Part shown: piece after piece, positions 17,895-26,401 of the stretch
How the letters are laid out: every line of letters starts with the position of its first letter
Position numbering within the stretch: the stretch's first letter is position 1
Program-made: the position numbers and the translations under genes
Assembly: GCA_937951895.1 (NCBI GenBank)
Contig: CALFER010000067.1
Location: 26,276 to 90,275, forward strand
Length of the DNA: 64,000 bases
From: an uncultured bacterium
Lineage (GTDB): Bacteria; CSSED10-310; CALFER01
Direction: 5' to 3'
The notes under the pieces: model-generated
What the model was told of the DNA's origin: nothing
Seen by the model: only the letters and a program-made list of their open reading frames with translations
Databases searched by the model: none

Positions 17895-20564
17895 ATGAGA
17901 TCCGAAGAAATCCGACAGCAGTTTATTGATTTTTTTCTGACACGTGGTCACCAACATGTCCGTGGTACTCCCCTGGTCCTCGCCGACGACCCCACACTCT
18001 TGTTTACAAACGCCGGGATGAACCAATTCAAACCGATATTCCTGAATCTCGAAATCCCGACGTACACTCGTGCCGTCAATTCCCAACGATGTATGCGAGT
18101 CTCCGGGAAACATAATGATCTGGACGAGGTTGGATTTTCCCCTCATCATCACACCCTCTTTGAGATGCTTGGGAACTGGTCTTTCGGTGACTACTATAAA
18201 AAGGAAGCCATTACATGGGCCTGGGAATTACTCACGGAAAAATGGGGATTGCCGAAGTCCAAGCTCTGGGCATCTGTTTTTCGAGATGACCTGAATGAAA
18301 TTCCTGCGGACGAGGAAGCGGCGGCGATATGGGCAAATGAGACGGATGTTCCGAAGGAACATATCGTTTTCTTCGGCCGAAAGGAAAATTTCTGGGAGAT
18401 GGGCGAAACCGGTCCTTGTGGCCCCTGCACGGAGATTCACATCGATCGCGGACCGGAATTCTGCAATCTCATGGACCGACCTCATCGATGCTCGGTCAAT
18501 GGCGATTGCCGACGCTACATCGAAATCTGGAATCTCGTGTTTATCCAATACAACCGGAAAACCGAAACAGAACTGGTACTGCTGCCCAAACAGCACGTCG
18601 ATACCGGGATGGGCCTCGAACGAATCACCTCGATCATCCAGGGCGTGCGATCCAATTATGATTCCGATCTTTTCGCTCCCATCCTTGATTCGATCTACAA
18701 TCTCGCCGGCATCTCGATTCAAGCCGCAGAAAGCAACCCATTTCCGTTCAGAGTCATCGCTGACCACGTCAGGGCAGCGACCTGTCTGATTGCAGATGGT
18801 GTGGTCCCGTCGAATGAGTGGCGAGGATATGTATTGAGACGCATTATCAGACGCGCCATGCGATTCGGGAAAAAGATCGGCTTCAACAGACCATTTCTCC
18901 ATGAAGTTTCCGAATCTGTCGTCAAAAAGCTGGGAACGGTCTACCCGGAATTGATTCATGGTAAGTCAATGGTGAATCAGGTTATCAAACATGAAGAGGA
19001 ACGTTTCTTCAAAACACTCAACCAGGCTATGCCTGCAGTCGAGGATCTCATCCAGAAAACCGTACAGTCCGGTTCAGGCAAACTGAATGGAAAAGAAGTC
19101 TTTCGCCTTTACGACACGTTCGGGTTCCCCGTCGATTTGATCCAGGACATCGCAGTTGAATCCGGGCTCTCAATCGATCTCGACGGGTACCAGGGTGCGA
19201 TGAACGAGCAGAAGACTCGTGCTCGCGCATCAACAAAAGGATTTGAAACAAGTGAATCAGGCCCCTATGAAGCACTCGTGCAAAACCTCCCGTCAACGCA
19301 GTTCATCGGATATGAAGCCACCACCGCCGAAACTCGAATACTGGCTGTTTTAAACGCGGGTAAAACCGTCGATTCCTGCTCGAAGGGAATGCTGGTCGAT
19401 GTCATGATCAATCCATCTCCATTCTATATGGAATCCGGTGGACAAGTCGGAGACTCAGGCGTGCTGAGATCTGGATCTGGATTGCTCTCCGTCCGGTCAG
19501 CGAAAAAAATCGGCACGAATCATGGTTTGCTGCAGGGGGAAGTCGTTGAAGGCGGTTTCCGGGTCGGCGAAACTGTCACTGCGGAAGTGGACCGGATGCA
19601 CAGACATGCTGTCGCTCGGAATCACACGGCGACACATTTATTGCATGCCGCGTTGCGAGCCTGTCTGGGTGATCATGTCAAACAGTCCGGATCGCTCGTA
19701 TCACCCGATCGTCTTCGGTTTGACTTCACTCATTTCGCTCCTCTGGATCCAGTTGAGATTGCTTCGATCGAAGAACAGGTCAATCGAATGATCCTCGAAA
19801 ATTTTGTAGTTTCAGCATCAGAAACCGATCTTGAACAAGCACTGGATCAAGGAGTCACGGCACTCTTTGGAGAAAAGTACGGGGATCGCGTTCGGGTAAT
19901 TCGTATTTCGGAAGTATCCGCGGAACTCTGCGGAGGCACACATGTTTTTTCCACGGGATCGATTGGGTTATTCAAAATCCTGTCGGAGTCGAGTATCGCT
20001 TCCGGAATCCGTCGCATCGAGGCAGTTACGGGATTCAGGAGCATCGACTGGGTCAATCACAAGCTTCATACTTTGGCGGAATGCGCAACACTCATGAAAT
20101 GTGACGAGGATTCGATGCCGGATCGCATCGATCGACTGCAGAAACAGGCACGCCAGTTAACTAAAGAACTGGATGAACTCAAAACCCGGGATGCCAAGCA
20201 TCAACTACTTTCACCGGATGCCATCCGGAAAACCCCGGGAGGCACAGCCTACCTGATTCGGGAAGCGCTAGGACTCCAGCCGAATCAACTTCGAGGACTC
20301 GCAGATGAGATGAAAGATAAATTGGGCAACGGAGTTGTCGTGCTGGGAACAGCTTCGCAGGACAAGGCCAATCTGCTGGTCGCGGTAACAAGAGATCTGA
20401 CAGCAAAATTCAATGCGGTTTCCATCATTCAGAAAATTGCGCCTCTCGTGAATGGATCCGGAGGTGGCAGGCCCGATATGGCACAAGCAGGAGGCACTGC
20501 CGTGAACGGTCTCAAGGAAGCACTTGAAACAGCCGAGTCCTTCCTGAAAGAGATGGATCCCTGA
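17895..20564 (+). CDS. alaS: Alanyl-tRNA synthetase
   Basis: An 889-residue class II synthetase with editing domain. It starts MRSEEIRQQFIDFFLTRGH, and the frame upstream inside pilT is not coding. The catalytic core includes LFTNAGMNQFKPIFL and GETGPCGPCTEIH. The editing site is HTATH (H577, H581) with CGGTH at 679-683. A C-terminal oligomerisation region ends in SGGGRPDMAQAGG. It charges tRNA-Ala and clears Ser/Gly misacylation. GAGG lies 4 nt before the ATG and 41 nt separate it from pilT. Confidence 0.96.
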   Translation: MRSEEIRQQFIDFFLTRGHQHVRGTPLVLADDPTLLFTNAGMNQFKPIFLNLEIPTYTRAVNSQRCMRVSGKHNDLDEVGFSPHHHTLFEMLGNWSFGDYYKKEAITWAWELLTEKWGLPKSKLWASVFRDDLNEIPADEEAAAIWANETDVPKEHIVFFGRKENFWEMGETGPCGPCTEIHIDRGPEFCNLMDRPHRCSVNGDCRRYIEIWNLVFIQYNRKTETELVLLPKQHVDTGMGLERITSIIQGVRSNYDSDLFAPILDSIYNLAGISIQAAESNPFPFRVIADHVRAATCLIADGVVPSNEWRGYVLRRIIRRAMRFGKKIGFNRPFLHEVSESVVKKLGTVYPELIHGKSMVNQVIKHEEERFFKTLNQAMPAVEDLIQKTVQSGSGKLNGKEVFRLYDTFGFPVDLIQDIAVESGLSIDLDGYQGAMNEQKTRARASTKGFETSESGPYEALVQNLPSTQFIGYEATTAETRILAVLNAGKTVDSCSKGMLVDVMINPSPFYMESGGQVGDSGVLRSGSGLLSVRSAKKIGTNHGLLQGEVVEGGFRVGETVTAEVDRMHRHAVARNHTATHLLHAALRACLGDHVKQSGSLVSPDRLRFDFTHFAPLDPVEIASIEEQVNRMILENFVVSASETDLEQALDQGVTALFGEKYGDRVRVIRISEVSAELCGGTHVFSTGSIGLFKILSESSIASGIRRIEAVTGFRSIDWVNHKLHTLAECATLMKCDEDSMPDRIDRLQKQARQLTKELDELKTRDAKHQLLSPDAIRKTPGGTAYLIREALGLQPNQLRGLADEMKDKLGNGVVVLGTASQDKANLLVAVTRDLTAKFNAVSIIQKIAPLVNGSGGGRPDMAQAGGTAVNGLKEALETAESFLKEMDP

Positions 20565-20595
20565 TGCTGAAGAGGCAGTACGAGGATGATTGACC

Positions 20596-21369
20596 ATGAA
20601 CATTGATCAAATTCCCAAGAGCATTACAGATCGAATCGAAGAATACGACCGGAATCTCGACAGATGGACTTACTACGACCTGCTCTACATCACCCGCAAT
20701 GCAACATCTGATGACATCAAAAAGGCGTATCGTAAACTGGTCCAGCTCATGCATCCTGATCGCTACGGTATCGATCTGGATTCCGATTACAAGGCAAAGC
20801 TTGAACGGATTTTCAATGAAATCAATCATGCCTACAATCTGTTGCTCGATGAAGGTGAACGCATCAAGTATGATCAGTCTTTGTACTACGCGGAAGATCA
20901 TGGACAACCGTTAAAGATTGACAAGGAAACCCAGGTCGCACAGGCGCAGTATCAGAGAGGTCTCCAAGCGCTTCAAAAAAAGGAAGTCATTCCCGCAATC
21001 GAGTTTTTCAAGTCCGCGATAAACCTTGATCCAGATCAACCGCAATATCATGCGCGACTCGCGATGGCATTATCGAATCATCCCAACCCTCGGGTTCGCA
21101 AAGATGCTATTGCTGCCTGCAAAGAAGCGATAAAACTCAACCAGGAAAATCCTGATTTTCACGCACTCATGGGAAAAATCCATCACAAACTGGGGGATTT
21201 GGAAAGCGCTGAGGTCTGCTATCGCCGTGCATTATCGTGGACACCTCAACATGGACTGGCTCGGCAAGGGCTGGCGGCTATCAACGAGGAGCGTGCGGCA
21301 AAAGCACCTCCAACACTATCCGAAAAACTGAAGTCTTTTTTCAACCCCAAGAAAAAACCCGGGAAATAA
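20596..21369 (+). CDS. DnaJ-domain protein with TPR repeats
   Basis: A 257-residue protein with an N-terminal J domain (about 26-95) that has the HPD tripeptide at 53-55, so it should stimulate an Hsp70 ATPase. Three TPR-like helical repeats (about 112-225, for example PAIEFFKSAINLDPDQPQYHARLAMAL) follow, then a basic tail. There is no G/F region, zinc domain or membrane segment. The ATG at 20596 is preferred over an in-frame TTG six bases earlier because GAGGA lies 9 nt before it. It lies 31 nt after alaS and probably shares its transcript. The client is unknown. Confidence 0.82.
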   Translation: MNIDQIPKSITDRIEEYDRNLDRWTYYDLLYITRNATSDDIKKAYRKLVQLMHPDRYGIDLDSDYKAKLERIFNEINHAYNLLLDEGERIKYDQSLYYAEDHGQPLKIDKETQVAQAQYQRGLQALQKKEVIPAIEFFKSAINLDPDQPQYHARLAMALSNHPNPRVRKDAIAACKEAIKLNQENPDFHALMGKIHHKLGDLESAEVCYRRALSWTPQHGLARQGLAAINEERAAKAPPTLSEKLKSFFNPKKKPGK

Positions 21370-21398
21370 CGTCGATCAGTGACCGCGGAAGCGATCGG

Positions 21399-22157
21399 TT
21401 ATCCGTTTTTACCCGCCTGCTCGAGTTCCTCTGCCCGAGCCAATGAAAACCAGACGACACGGATGATCCTGATCAGATCATTCAGGTCTTGGAAATCATC
21501 CCGAGTGTGAGCGTTGTAGTATCCGACCGAGAGATTCACCGAAGGACAAAAACCCGAAATGTAGTATGTGTCCGCCATGGTCCCGGTCGCTTCCTCCAGA
21601 GAACAACCCCGCCGTTTCCCGAATTCACGCAGTTTGTCCAAAAAGCCCCGACTGCACATGACACGATCCCGGTATCGGGAGATGATATCGGAGGAGCCTC
21701 GTCTATCCAGAGTGAATGCCCAACAGACATCTCGATAAAAATCGTCAGGGATACGCTGAACCCCCTTCGTCCCGATTTCCTCCTGAACAGTAAAGAGAAT
21801 TTTGAACGGATGCGTGCAATGTTTGGCAAGATAGAGTACAGCCGCCAACCCCGCCTTGTCATCACAACCGATCATCACCCCTTCGTTTTCGAAACGGGAT
21901 GTCATCGGATCGAATACAGTTCTACCCAATCCATCTCGGTCCGATTCCTCCTGAACAGTATCGAAATGTGCATTGAGCAGCGGCTGGAAACGTTTCGAGC
22001 GCTTCTGTGCCATCAGATTGCCGACTCCATCCAGAATCGGCATCCAACCCGATTTTTTAAGATGATCGTAACAATACTCGATAACTCTCGATTCTTGTGT
22101 CGAAGGAGAATACAACCCAAACAGAACCTTCAGTATCCCGATCAATTCGTGCTTCAT
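21399..22157 (-). CDS. M20/M42-like zinc aminopeptidase
   Basis: A 252-residue metallopeptidase. All expected dinuclear-zinc ligands are visible: H64 and D66 in AHFDTV, the bridging Asp in GCDDKAG (99-100), the catalytic and ligand glutamates in VQEEIGTKG (126-127), an Asp in LDRRG (151) and a late His in YYNAHTRDD. It is shorter than M20 enzymes and appears to lack the inserted dimerisation domain, resembling M42/M28-type or stand-alone catalytic domains. It is probably a cytoplasmic peptidase or amidohydrolase. The gene converges on the DnaJ-TPR gene and shows no operon partner. Confidence 0.8.
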   Translation of the reverse strand: MKHELIGILKVLFGLYSPSTQESRVIEYCYDHLKKSGWMPILDGVGNLMAQKRSKRFQPLLNAHFDTVQEESDRDGLGRTVFDPMTSRFENEGVMIGCDDKAGLAAVLYLAKHCTHPFKILFTVQEEIGTKGVQRIPDDFYRDVCWAFTLDRRGSSDIISRYRDRVMCSRGFLDKLREFGKRRGCSLEEATGTMADTYYISGFCPSVNLSVGYYNAHTRDDFQDLNDLIRIIRVVWFSLARAEELEQAGKNG

Positions 22158-22217
22158 GGATCAACTCCCGTGCATTCAAGCCTGGAATTCAAGTTTCGTT
22201 GCCGATCATTATAGGTT

Positions 22218-22232
22218 GATCATGCCATGATC
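22218..22232. repeat. Perfect 15-nt palindrome in the peptidase/response-regulator intergenic region
   Basis: GATCATG-C-CATGATC lies between the divergent peptidase and response-regulator genes, 61 bases upstream of the peptidase start. It could be an operator for either gene. No other copy was noticed. Confidence 0.35.
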
Positions 22233-22352
22233 GCCAGAAGAATACCTCCGTCACCATTGATCAATCCCTCCTGATGCTCTGATCAACATTCAAATCGTAT
22301 GCCCGTTTGTGATACTCTTCCATCAGATGGTCGTTTCCACTTCGGAGGCTGT

Positions 22353-23705
22353 ATGGACAGAATTTTGATCGTTGATGATGAACCCGGGATTCGCTCCGCT
22401 ATTCGCATGATTCTTGAGTATGAAGGCTATCAGGTCATTGAAGCCGAAGACGGATCAAAAGCCCTCGAGACAGCCCGAAAGCGAAGACCGGATCTTGTTC
22501 TGCTGGATTTCAAAATGGAGGGTCTCGATGGCATGGATATTCTGCAAAAACTGAAACAGGACTATCCGGATCTTCCTGTAATCATGCTATCTGGTCATGG
22601 TTCGATCACGACAGCCGTTCAGGCCACAAAGTATGGTGCATTCGATTTCCTTGAAAAACCCCCTCAACGCGATCGCATTGTCCTCACAATACGTAACGCG
22701 CTGGAGTATGCTCGGCTGAAAACAAAAGCATCATCGATCGACACCAGACATGAAACGATCATGATCGGCCGATCCAGCGCGCTAGAGGAAGTAATCGAGA
22801 TCATCAATAAGGTTGCGCATTCAGAACTATCGGTGTTGATACGAGGGGAAAGCGGAACCGGAAAGGAATTGGCAGCCGAAGATATCCACCGACGATCACG
22901 ACGCGCAGGGAATCCGTTTGTCCAGGTCAATTGCGCGGCAATTCCCGAGGATTTGATTGAAAGCGAGCTATTCGGGCACGAAAAAGGGAGCTTCACGGGA
23001 GCGACTGAGCGATTACGCGGCAAGTTCGAATTGGCACATAACGGTACGCTCTTTCTGGATGAGATTGGCGATATGAGTCTGAGGACACAAGCCAAAGTGC
23101 TTCGCGCGATTCAGCTCGGTGAGTTTCAAAGAGTGGGGGGGGCTCAGACGTTACACGCAGATGTCAGAATCATATCGGCAACGAATCAGGATCTTGAAGA
23201 GATGATTGCCGAAGGAACCTTCCGAGAGGATTTGTTTTACAGAATCAATGTCATTCCGATTGTATTGCCGCCCCTGAGAGAACGCATCGATGATCTGGAA
23301 GATCTGGTCACCTATTTTGCATCCCGGTTCATTCGTCTGAACAACCTGATCGATCTTAAGTTCTCAAGTGACGCGATTGAGTATTTAAAACTTCTTCCAT
23401 GGACTGGCAACATCCGTGAGTTGAAGAATGTCATCGAGCGAAATCTGATTTTGTCGCAAGGACCAGTCATTGGGGTGAATGATATCAAAGCGGATCTCGA
23501 GCGCTTTTCATCGGAACGGCCACTTCGATGTAATCCGTCCAGTGATTCACTTTCCAGTTTCAAGGATGAGTCAGAACGGCAGTATCTGTTGTCAAAACTC
23601 GATGAGAACCATTGGAACATCAAAGCCACTGCGCTTGCCATCGGAACGCCGCGATCGAATCTATATAAACGCATGCAGCATCTCAAGATCGAACGGAAGC
23701 GTTAG
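22353..23705 (+). CDS. Sigma-54-dependent response regulator (NtrC/PilR/AtoC family)
   Basis: A 450-residue three-domain activator. The receiver domain has DDE (8-10), phospho-acceptor D52 in LLDFKMEG, S80 and K102. The AAA+ domain has Walker A GESGTGKE (about 165-172) and the sigma-54 contact loop GSFTGA (212-217, a common GAFTGA variant), plus LFLDEIGDMS. A Fis-type helix-turn-helix lies at the C-terminus (KATALAIGTPRSNLYKRM). GGAGG sits 4 nt before the chosen ATG. No histidine kinase is nearby, so it is an orphan here. A sigma-54 promoter is present in front of the pilin gene, making that pilin a candidate target (inference). Confidence 0.92.
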   Translation: MDRILIVDDEPGIRSAIRMILEYEGYQVIEAEDGSKALETARKRRPDLVLLDFKMEGLDGMDILQKLKQDYPDLPVIMLSGHGSITTAVQATKYGAFDFLEKPPQRDRIVLTIRNALEYARLKTKASSIDTRHETIMIGRSSALEEVIEIINKVAHSELSVLIRGESGTGKELAAEDIHRRSRRAGNPFVQVNCAAIPEDLIESELFGHEKGSFTGATERLRGKFELAHNGTLFLDEIGDMSLRTQAKVLRAIQLGEFQRVGGAQTLHADVRIISATNQDLEEMIAEGTFREDLFYRINVIPIVLPPLRERIDDLEDLVTYFASRFIRLNNLIDLKFSSDAIEYLKLLPWTGNIRELKNVIERNLILSQGPVIGVNDIKADLERFSSERPLRCNPSSDSLSSFKDESERQYLLSKLDENHWNIKATALAIGTPRSNLYKRMQHLKIERKR

Positions 23706-23751
23706 GATCGAGATCCTCATCATCTCTTTGCCTCCGTTTCTCTCAAGATGG

Positions 23752-23770
23752 TGCGCCCTGCCGGGCGCAC
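23752..23770. repeat. Copy 1 of a 19-nt hairpin element adjoining a terminator
   Basis: The sequence tgcgccctgccgggcgcac forms a stem with a 4-nt loop (extended to 8 bp by the preceding G) directly beyond the T-tract of the terminator of the 157-aa secreted protein. A copy with one mismatch occurs at 53260-53278 in the same position relative to the pilin terminator. Confidence 0.7.
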
Positions 23771-23802
23771 AAAAAAAAAGCGCCAGGCTTTCGCCTGGCG
23801 CT
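23771..23802 (-). terminator. Strong terminator of the 157-aa secreted protein gene
   Basis: Read on the minus strand, a 10-bp stem AGCGCCAGGC/GCCTGGCGCT closed by a GAAA (GNRA) tetraloop is followed by nine T residues. It begins 18 nt after the stop codon. The perfect stem suggests an abundant transcript. Confidence 0.92.
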
Positions 23803-23819
23803 TCGTCGTTTCAGCTGAA

Positions 23820-24293
23820 TTACATTCCAGCAACACCGTGCGGGTTACCCGGATCAACAACGGTGTATCCCGGCATCATGTGGCCTGAGCCAAAGGATGT
23901 GGTCTGGTAGTAGCCGTGACCATAGATGCACGCCCAAACATAGATGCAATCCCACTCGGCTGTTTCTGCGGGTGTATCGATCGTGTATGTGCCATAGCCA
24001 AGTTTGTCATCGTTCAGGTATGGATACCATTCGGCGCCTTCAGTGGCAGGCTGGAAGCAAGCACCAGCGGCGATCGTGGCTGATGTCGAGGCAACGAATG
24101 CGCCGTCGACTTCTTTCAGGGTAATTGTGGCGGTAACACTGCCGGTCGGATGGAAGTTCGTGACGCTCCAGAAAGTGAAGCAGTCCCAACCGTGCTGCCA
24201 GAACGCATACGGCCAAACTTCATCTGTGAATGCAACATTGCTCATCAAACCGATTGCAAGAACCATCGTCAGCGCTAACAGAGCCTTTTTCAT
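23820..24293 (-). CDS. Small secreted aromatic-rich protein, unknown family
   Basis: A 157-residue protein with a clear signal peptide (MKKALLALTMVLAIGLMSNVAFTD, cleavage near VAFT). The mature part is rich in Trp, Tyr and Gly, has four cysteines that could form two disulfides, and contains a central Thr/Ala-rich strand region (VTATITLKEVDGAF, ASTSATIAAG) consistent with a small beta sandwich. I do not recognise the family. Ribosome site GGAGG (8 nt), a structured leader and a very strong terminator suggest high expression as a monocistronic unit. A surface or extracellular structural role is possible. Confidence 0.75.
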   Translation of the reverse strand: MKKALLALTMVLAIGLMSNVAFTDEVWPYAFWQHGWDCFTFWSVTNFHPTGSVTATITLKEVDGAFVASTSATIAAGACFQPATEGAEWYPYLNDDKLGYGTYTIDTPAETAEWDCIYVWACIYGHGYYQTTSFGSGHMMPGYTVVDPGNPHGVAGM

Positions 24294-24331
24294 TTCACAT
24301 CCTCCTTTTCCTTCTCAGGAATTGATTGAAA

Positions 24332-24394
24332 TCCTGGGAGTAATCTCCCTTTCTGGCAATGTAAACCGGTGATCGCCAGAAAGGTTCCCCAGGA
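24332..24394 (-). other. Potential structured leader (nested inverted repeats) upstream of the secreted-protein gene
   Basis: Nested complementary segments occur: TCCTGGG (24332-24338) with CCCAGGA (24388-24394), and TTTCTGGC (24350-24357) with GCCAGAAA (24375-24382). A competing small hairpin GGGAG-TAAT-CTCCC lies at 24336-24349. The block starts about 40 nt upstream of the ATG. It could be a 5'-UTR stability or regulatory structure; no known riboswitch consensus was recognised. Confidence 0.45.
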
Positions 24395-24434
24395 AAATAG
24401 TTTTTTTTTCGATGACCTCACCGATGCCTCGTCT

Positions 24435-25274
24435 CTACCTGCCACACATCTGGGATTCACCAGATGGATACGAATCGCCTCCGCAGATGGATGACGCTGG
24501 AGATGATGGCGCGGGCTCCTTTTCCTTCTGCATGTCATTCGCATTATCCGGTTTCTGATCGGAACCCATGTCTTCCATCTGCCTCCCTGCCGAGCGATCA
24601 ACTTGTGTCGCTGACCGATCAGGAGAACTGCTTGCCTTTCCGGAGGAAGCAACGGCTGGTTCTTTCGGTCTTTCGAAGGCGGGCCTGGAGGCTTGGGCGC
24701 TCGGCTGACGTTTGCCGGATTCCTTCCCTGTTTTGTCTGCACCGCCAGGCTTTCCTCCCCCTTGTGCTCGCTCGGAAGGTTTTAATAAAACGACCGAGAG
24801 ACTGTCGCCATTCCGGAGAACAACCCTGTCTTTTTTAATTTCTTCCAGAGTGTACTCCCCGATTTTGTCACCAAGAGCCACCCGTTGCGTTTTTCCTTTT
24901 TTCTCAGCGTCCTTCTTATTGATGATAAAAGCGAACATTTCCTCCTGATCGGTAGAAATCGTGCCCACGAGCTTGAGGCTATCCAGCTCGACAGCAGGCT
25001 GTTTGGGTGCAGGTGTAGGTTCAACGGTCTTCCCGCTGTCGGAATCGGAGAATGATCGGTCCGAACTGAATAGATTGGACTCGGTCACCAGATCGAAAGC
25101 CGATGCTTCGTTCTTGCCGGGCTTGATCGGAAGAATATTGCTGCCATCAGCATCCGGCATCTCGATCGAAGGTTCATACTGCGAAGATTGGGAGGCAGGT
25201 TCAGTATCGACACTGGAATCCGAACCGCATCCCATCAGAAAAAAAACCAACCCGACTCCTATGAGAATTCTCAT
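24435..25274 (-). CDS. Lipoprotein with PilP/GspC-like domain
   Basis: A 279-residue predicted lipoprotein. The signal sequence ends in a lipobox FLMGC. A disordered Ser/Asp-rich linker follows. Then comes a small beta domain (about 95-170: LDSLKLVGTISTDQEEMFAFII, VALGDKIGEYTLEEIKKDRVVL) resembling the HR domain of GspC/PulC and the C-terminal domain of PilP, which connect the inner-membrane platform to the secretin. The last 110 residues are a polar, low-complexity Ser/Lys/Pro tail, ending with two cysteines. The ATG at 25274 is used instead of an in-frame TTG. It follows the propeller gene by 18 nt in one operon. A role in type IV pilus or type II secretion is inferred. Confidence 0.72.
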   Translation of the reverse strand: MRILIGVGLVFFLMGCGSDSSVDTEPASQSSQYEPSIEMPDADGSNILPIKPGKNEASAFDLVTESNLFSSDRSFSDSDSGKTVEPTPAPKQPAVELDSLKLVGTISTDQEEMFAFIINKKDAEKKGKTQRVALGDKIGEYTLEEIKKDRVVLRNGDSLSVVLLKPSERAQGGGKPGGADKTGKESGKRQPSAQASRPAFERPKEPAVASSGKASSSPDRSATQVDRSAGRQMEDMGSDQKPDNANDMQKEKEPAPSSPASSICGGDSYPSGESQMCGR

Positions 25275-25292
25275 TATCAAAACTGCGCCACC

Positions 25293-26357
25293 TTATTTCT
25301 TCTTGTCGGGAGCAGGCGGATACGTAAAATCGATCGGTTTCCAATCCGCGCCTCGATTGATGGACAAGTCAATACCCTTGTCGTTGGATATGATGATGCG
25401 TTCATGGTTTGTCGGGTCGATCGATACTGTGTACGAGATACCGCAGCGCCTGTTCATGAAATCAACTTCATATCGCTTATCTTTGATTTGAAGTCCCACA
25501 GGTGACGTTCCCATACCTGCGATGAAATACTGATTCGTGGATTCGGGGTGAGATACGATATGCAGAGGCATCAGATTCATATTCTTGAAACTGAAATACT
25601 CGCTGTTTTCGCCAATCGGGATATACGAAATACCGGTTCTCATGGCAACATATCCGTGCGGGATGGCTTTTTCGGGGATGGATCGTAGAGATTCCGATTT
25701 CCATTCTCCTGATAGGCGTCCATATTCAGGGGTTGTAATGAGATAGTTCGATGGCCGAAACGGATCCGGCATCATCATGATGATCGATTTTCCCAGTTCC
25801 GGAGTCAGAGCGGCCGGAGACTTCACAAGCCATGTCTTTCCCCCATCCTCGCTTCGGTAAATTTTGGTGTCTTCCGCTGCGAGAACAATCGCCGGGTCTT
25901 GCGGGTTGTACAGGATGAATCGAATTCTGCCAACAGGATCCGAACTCATCTGGGGCACAAGTTCGACATTCGCTTTCCCTGCCGAATAATGAACATGATA
26001 GAATCGACCTGACGCTGTGGCGACATATCCAGAGTTGGGATTGGCGGGGTTCACAGCGAGACTCGAGATCGACTCCTTTTCGATGATCTGATCGATCACC
26101 TGCTTCTCGTCGATGTTTATCAGTTTTAGTCCATCGATTCTGCCCCACAGAACATTTCCCGGTTTATCCGAGAAGAAAGCAGCATATTGAGGAATACTCA
26201 ATTGAACAGTTTCCGCTCCGGTCGCCATCTGTCCCGGGATTGCCGATTGTCCGCCCGTCATCGGCATCCCCTGTGCTCCGACAAACCGTGGCGTCAGCAT
26301 TCCAAGCATCAGCAGAAAAACATGCAGGCTGTTCAATGAAAAAACCTTAGTCCTCAT
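25293..26357 (-). CDS. Secreted Asp-box (BNR/sortilin-like) beta-propeller protein
   Basis: A 354-residue exported protein. The start at 26357 has GGAGG 6 nt upstream and opens a signal peptide (MRTKVFSLNSLHVFLLMLGML, cleavage near FVGAQG). An Asp-box, YRSEDGGKTW, and a related SINRGADW sequence indicate a sortilin/photosystem-stability-factor type propeller. No enzymatic residues are recognisable. It sits between a GT-C membrane protein (44 nt upstream) and the PilP-like lipoprotein (18 nt downstream). Confidence 0.75.
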   Translation of the reverse strand: MRTKVFSLNSLHVFLLMLGMLTPRFVGAQGMPMTGGQSAIPGQMATGAETVQLSIPQYAAFFSDKPGNVLWGRIDGLKLINIDEKQVIDQIIEKESISSLAVNPANPNSGYVATASGRFYHVHYSAGKANVELVPQMSSDPVGRIRFILYNPQDPAIVLAAEDTKIYRSEDGGKTWLVKSPAALTPELGKSIIMMMPDPFRPSNYLITTPEYGRLSGEWKSESLRSIPEKAIPHGYVAMRTGISYIPIGENSEYFSFKNMNLMPLHIVSHPESTNQYFIAGMGTSPVGLQIKDKRYEVDFMNRRCGISYTVSIDPTNHERIIISNDKGIDLSINRGADWKPIDFTYPPAPDKKK

Positions 26358-26401
26358 ATCATACCTCCATCGTTGCATCCTAATCAGCACCTTGGTGAAA
26401 G

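Noticed and set aside
21370..21398. Bidirectional terminator between the DnaJ-TPR and peptidase genes
   Set aside because: The inverted repeat is short and mismatched, and the T-run is not directly behind a stem.
24290..24430. Sigma-54 promoter for the 157-aa secreted protein gene
   Set aside because: TGGC is present on the minus strand but no GC at the required -12 spacing.
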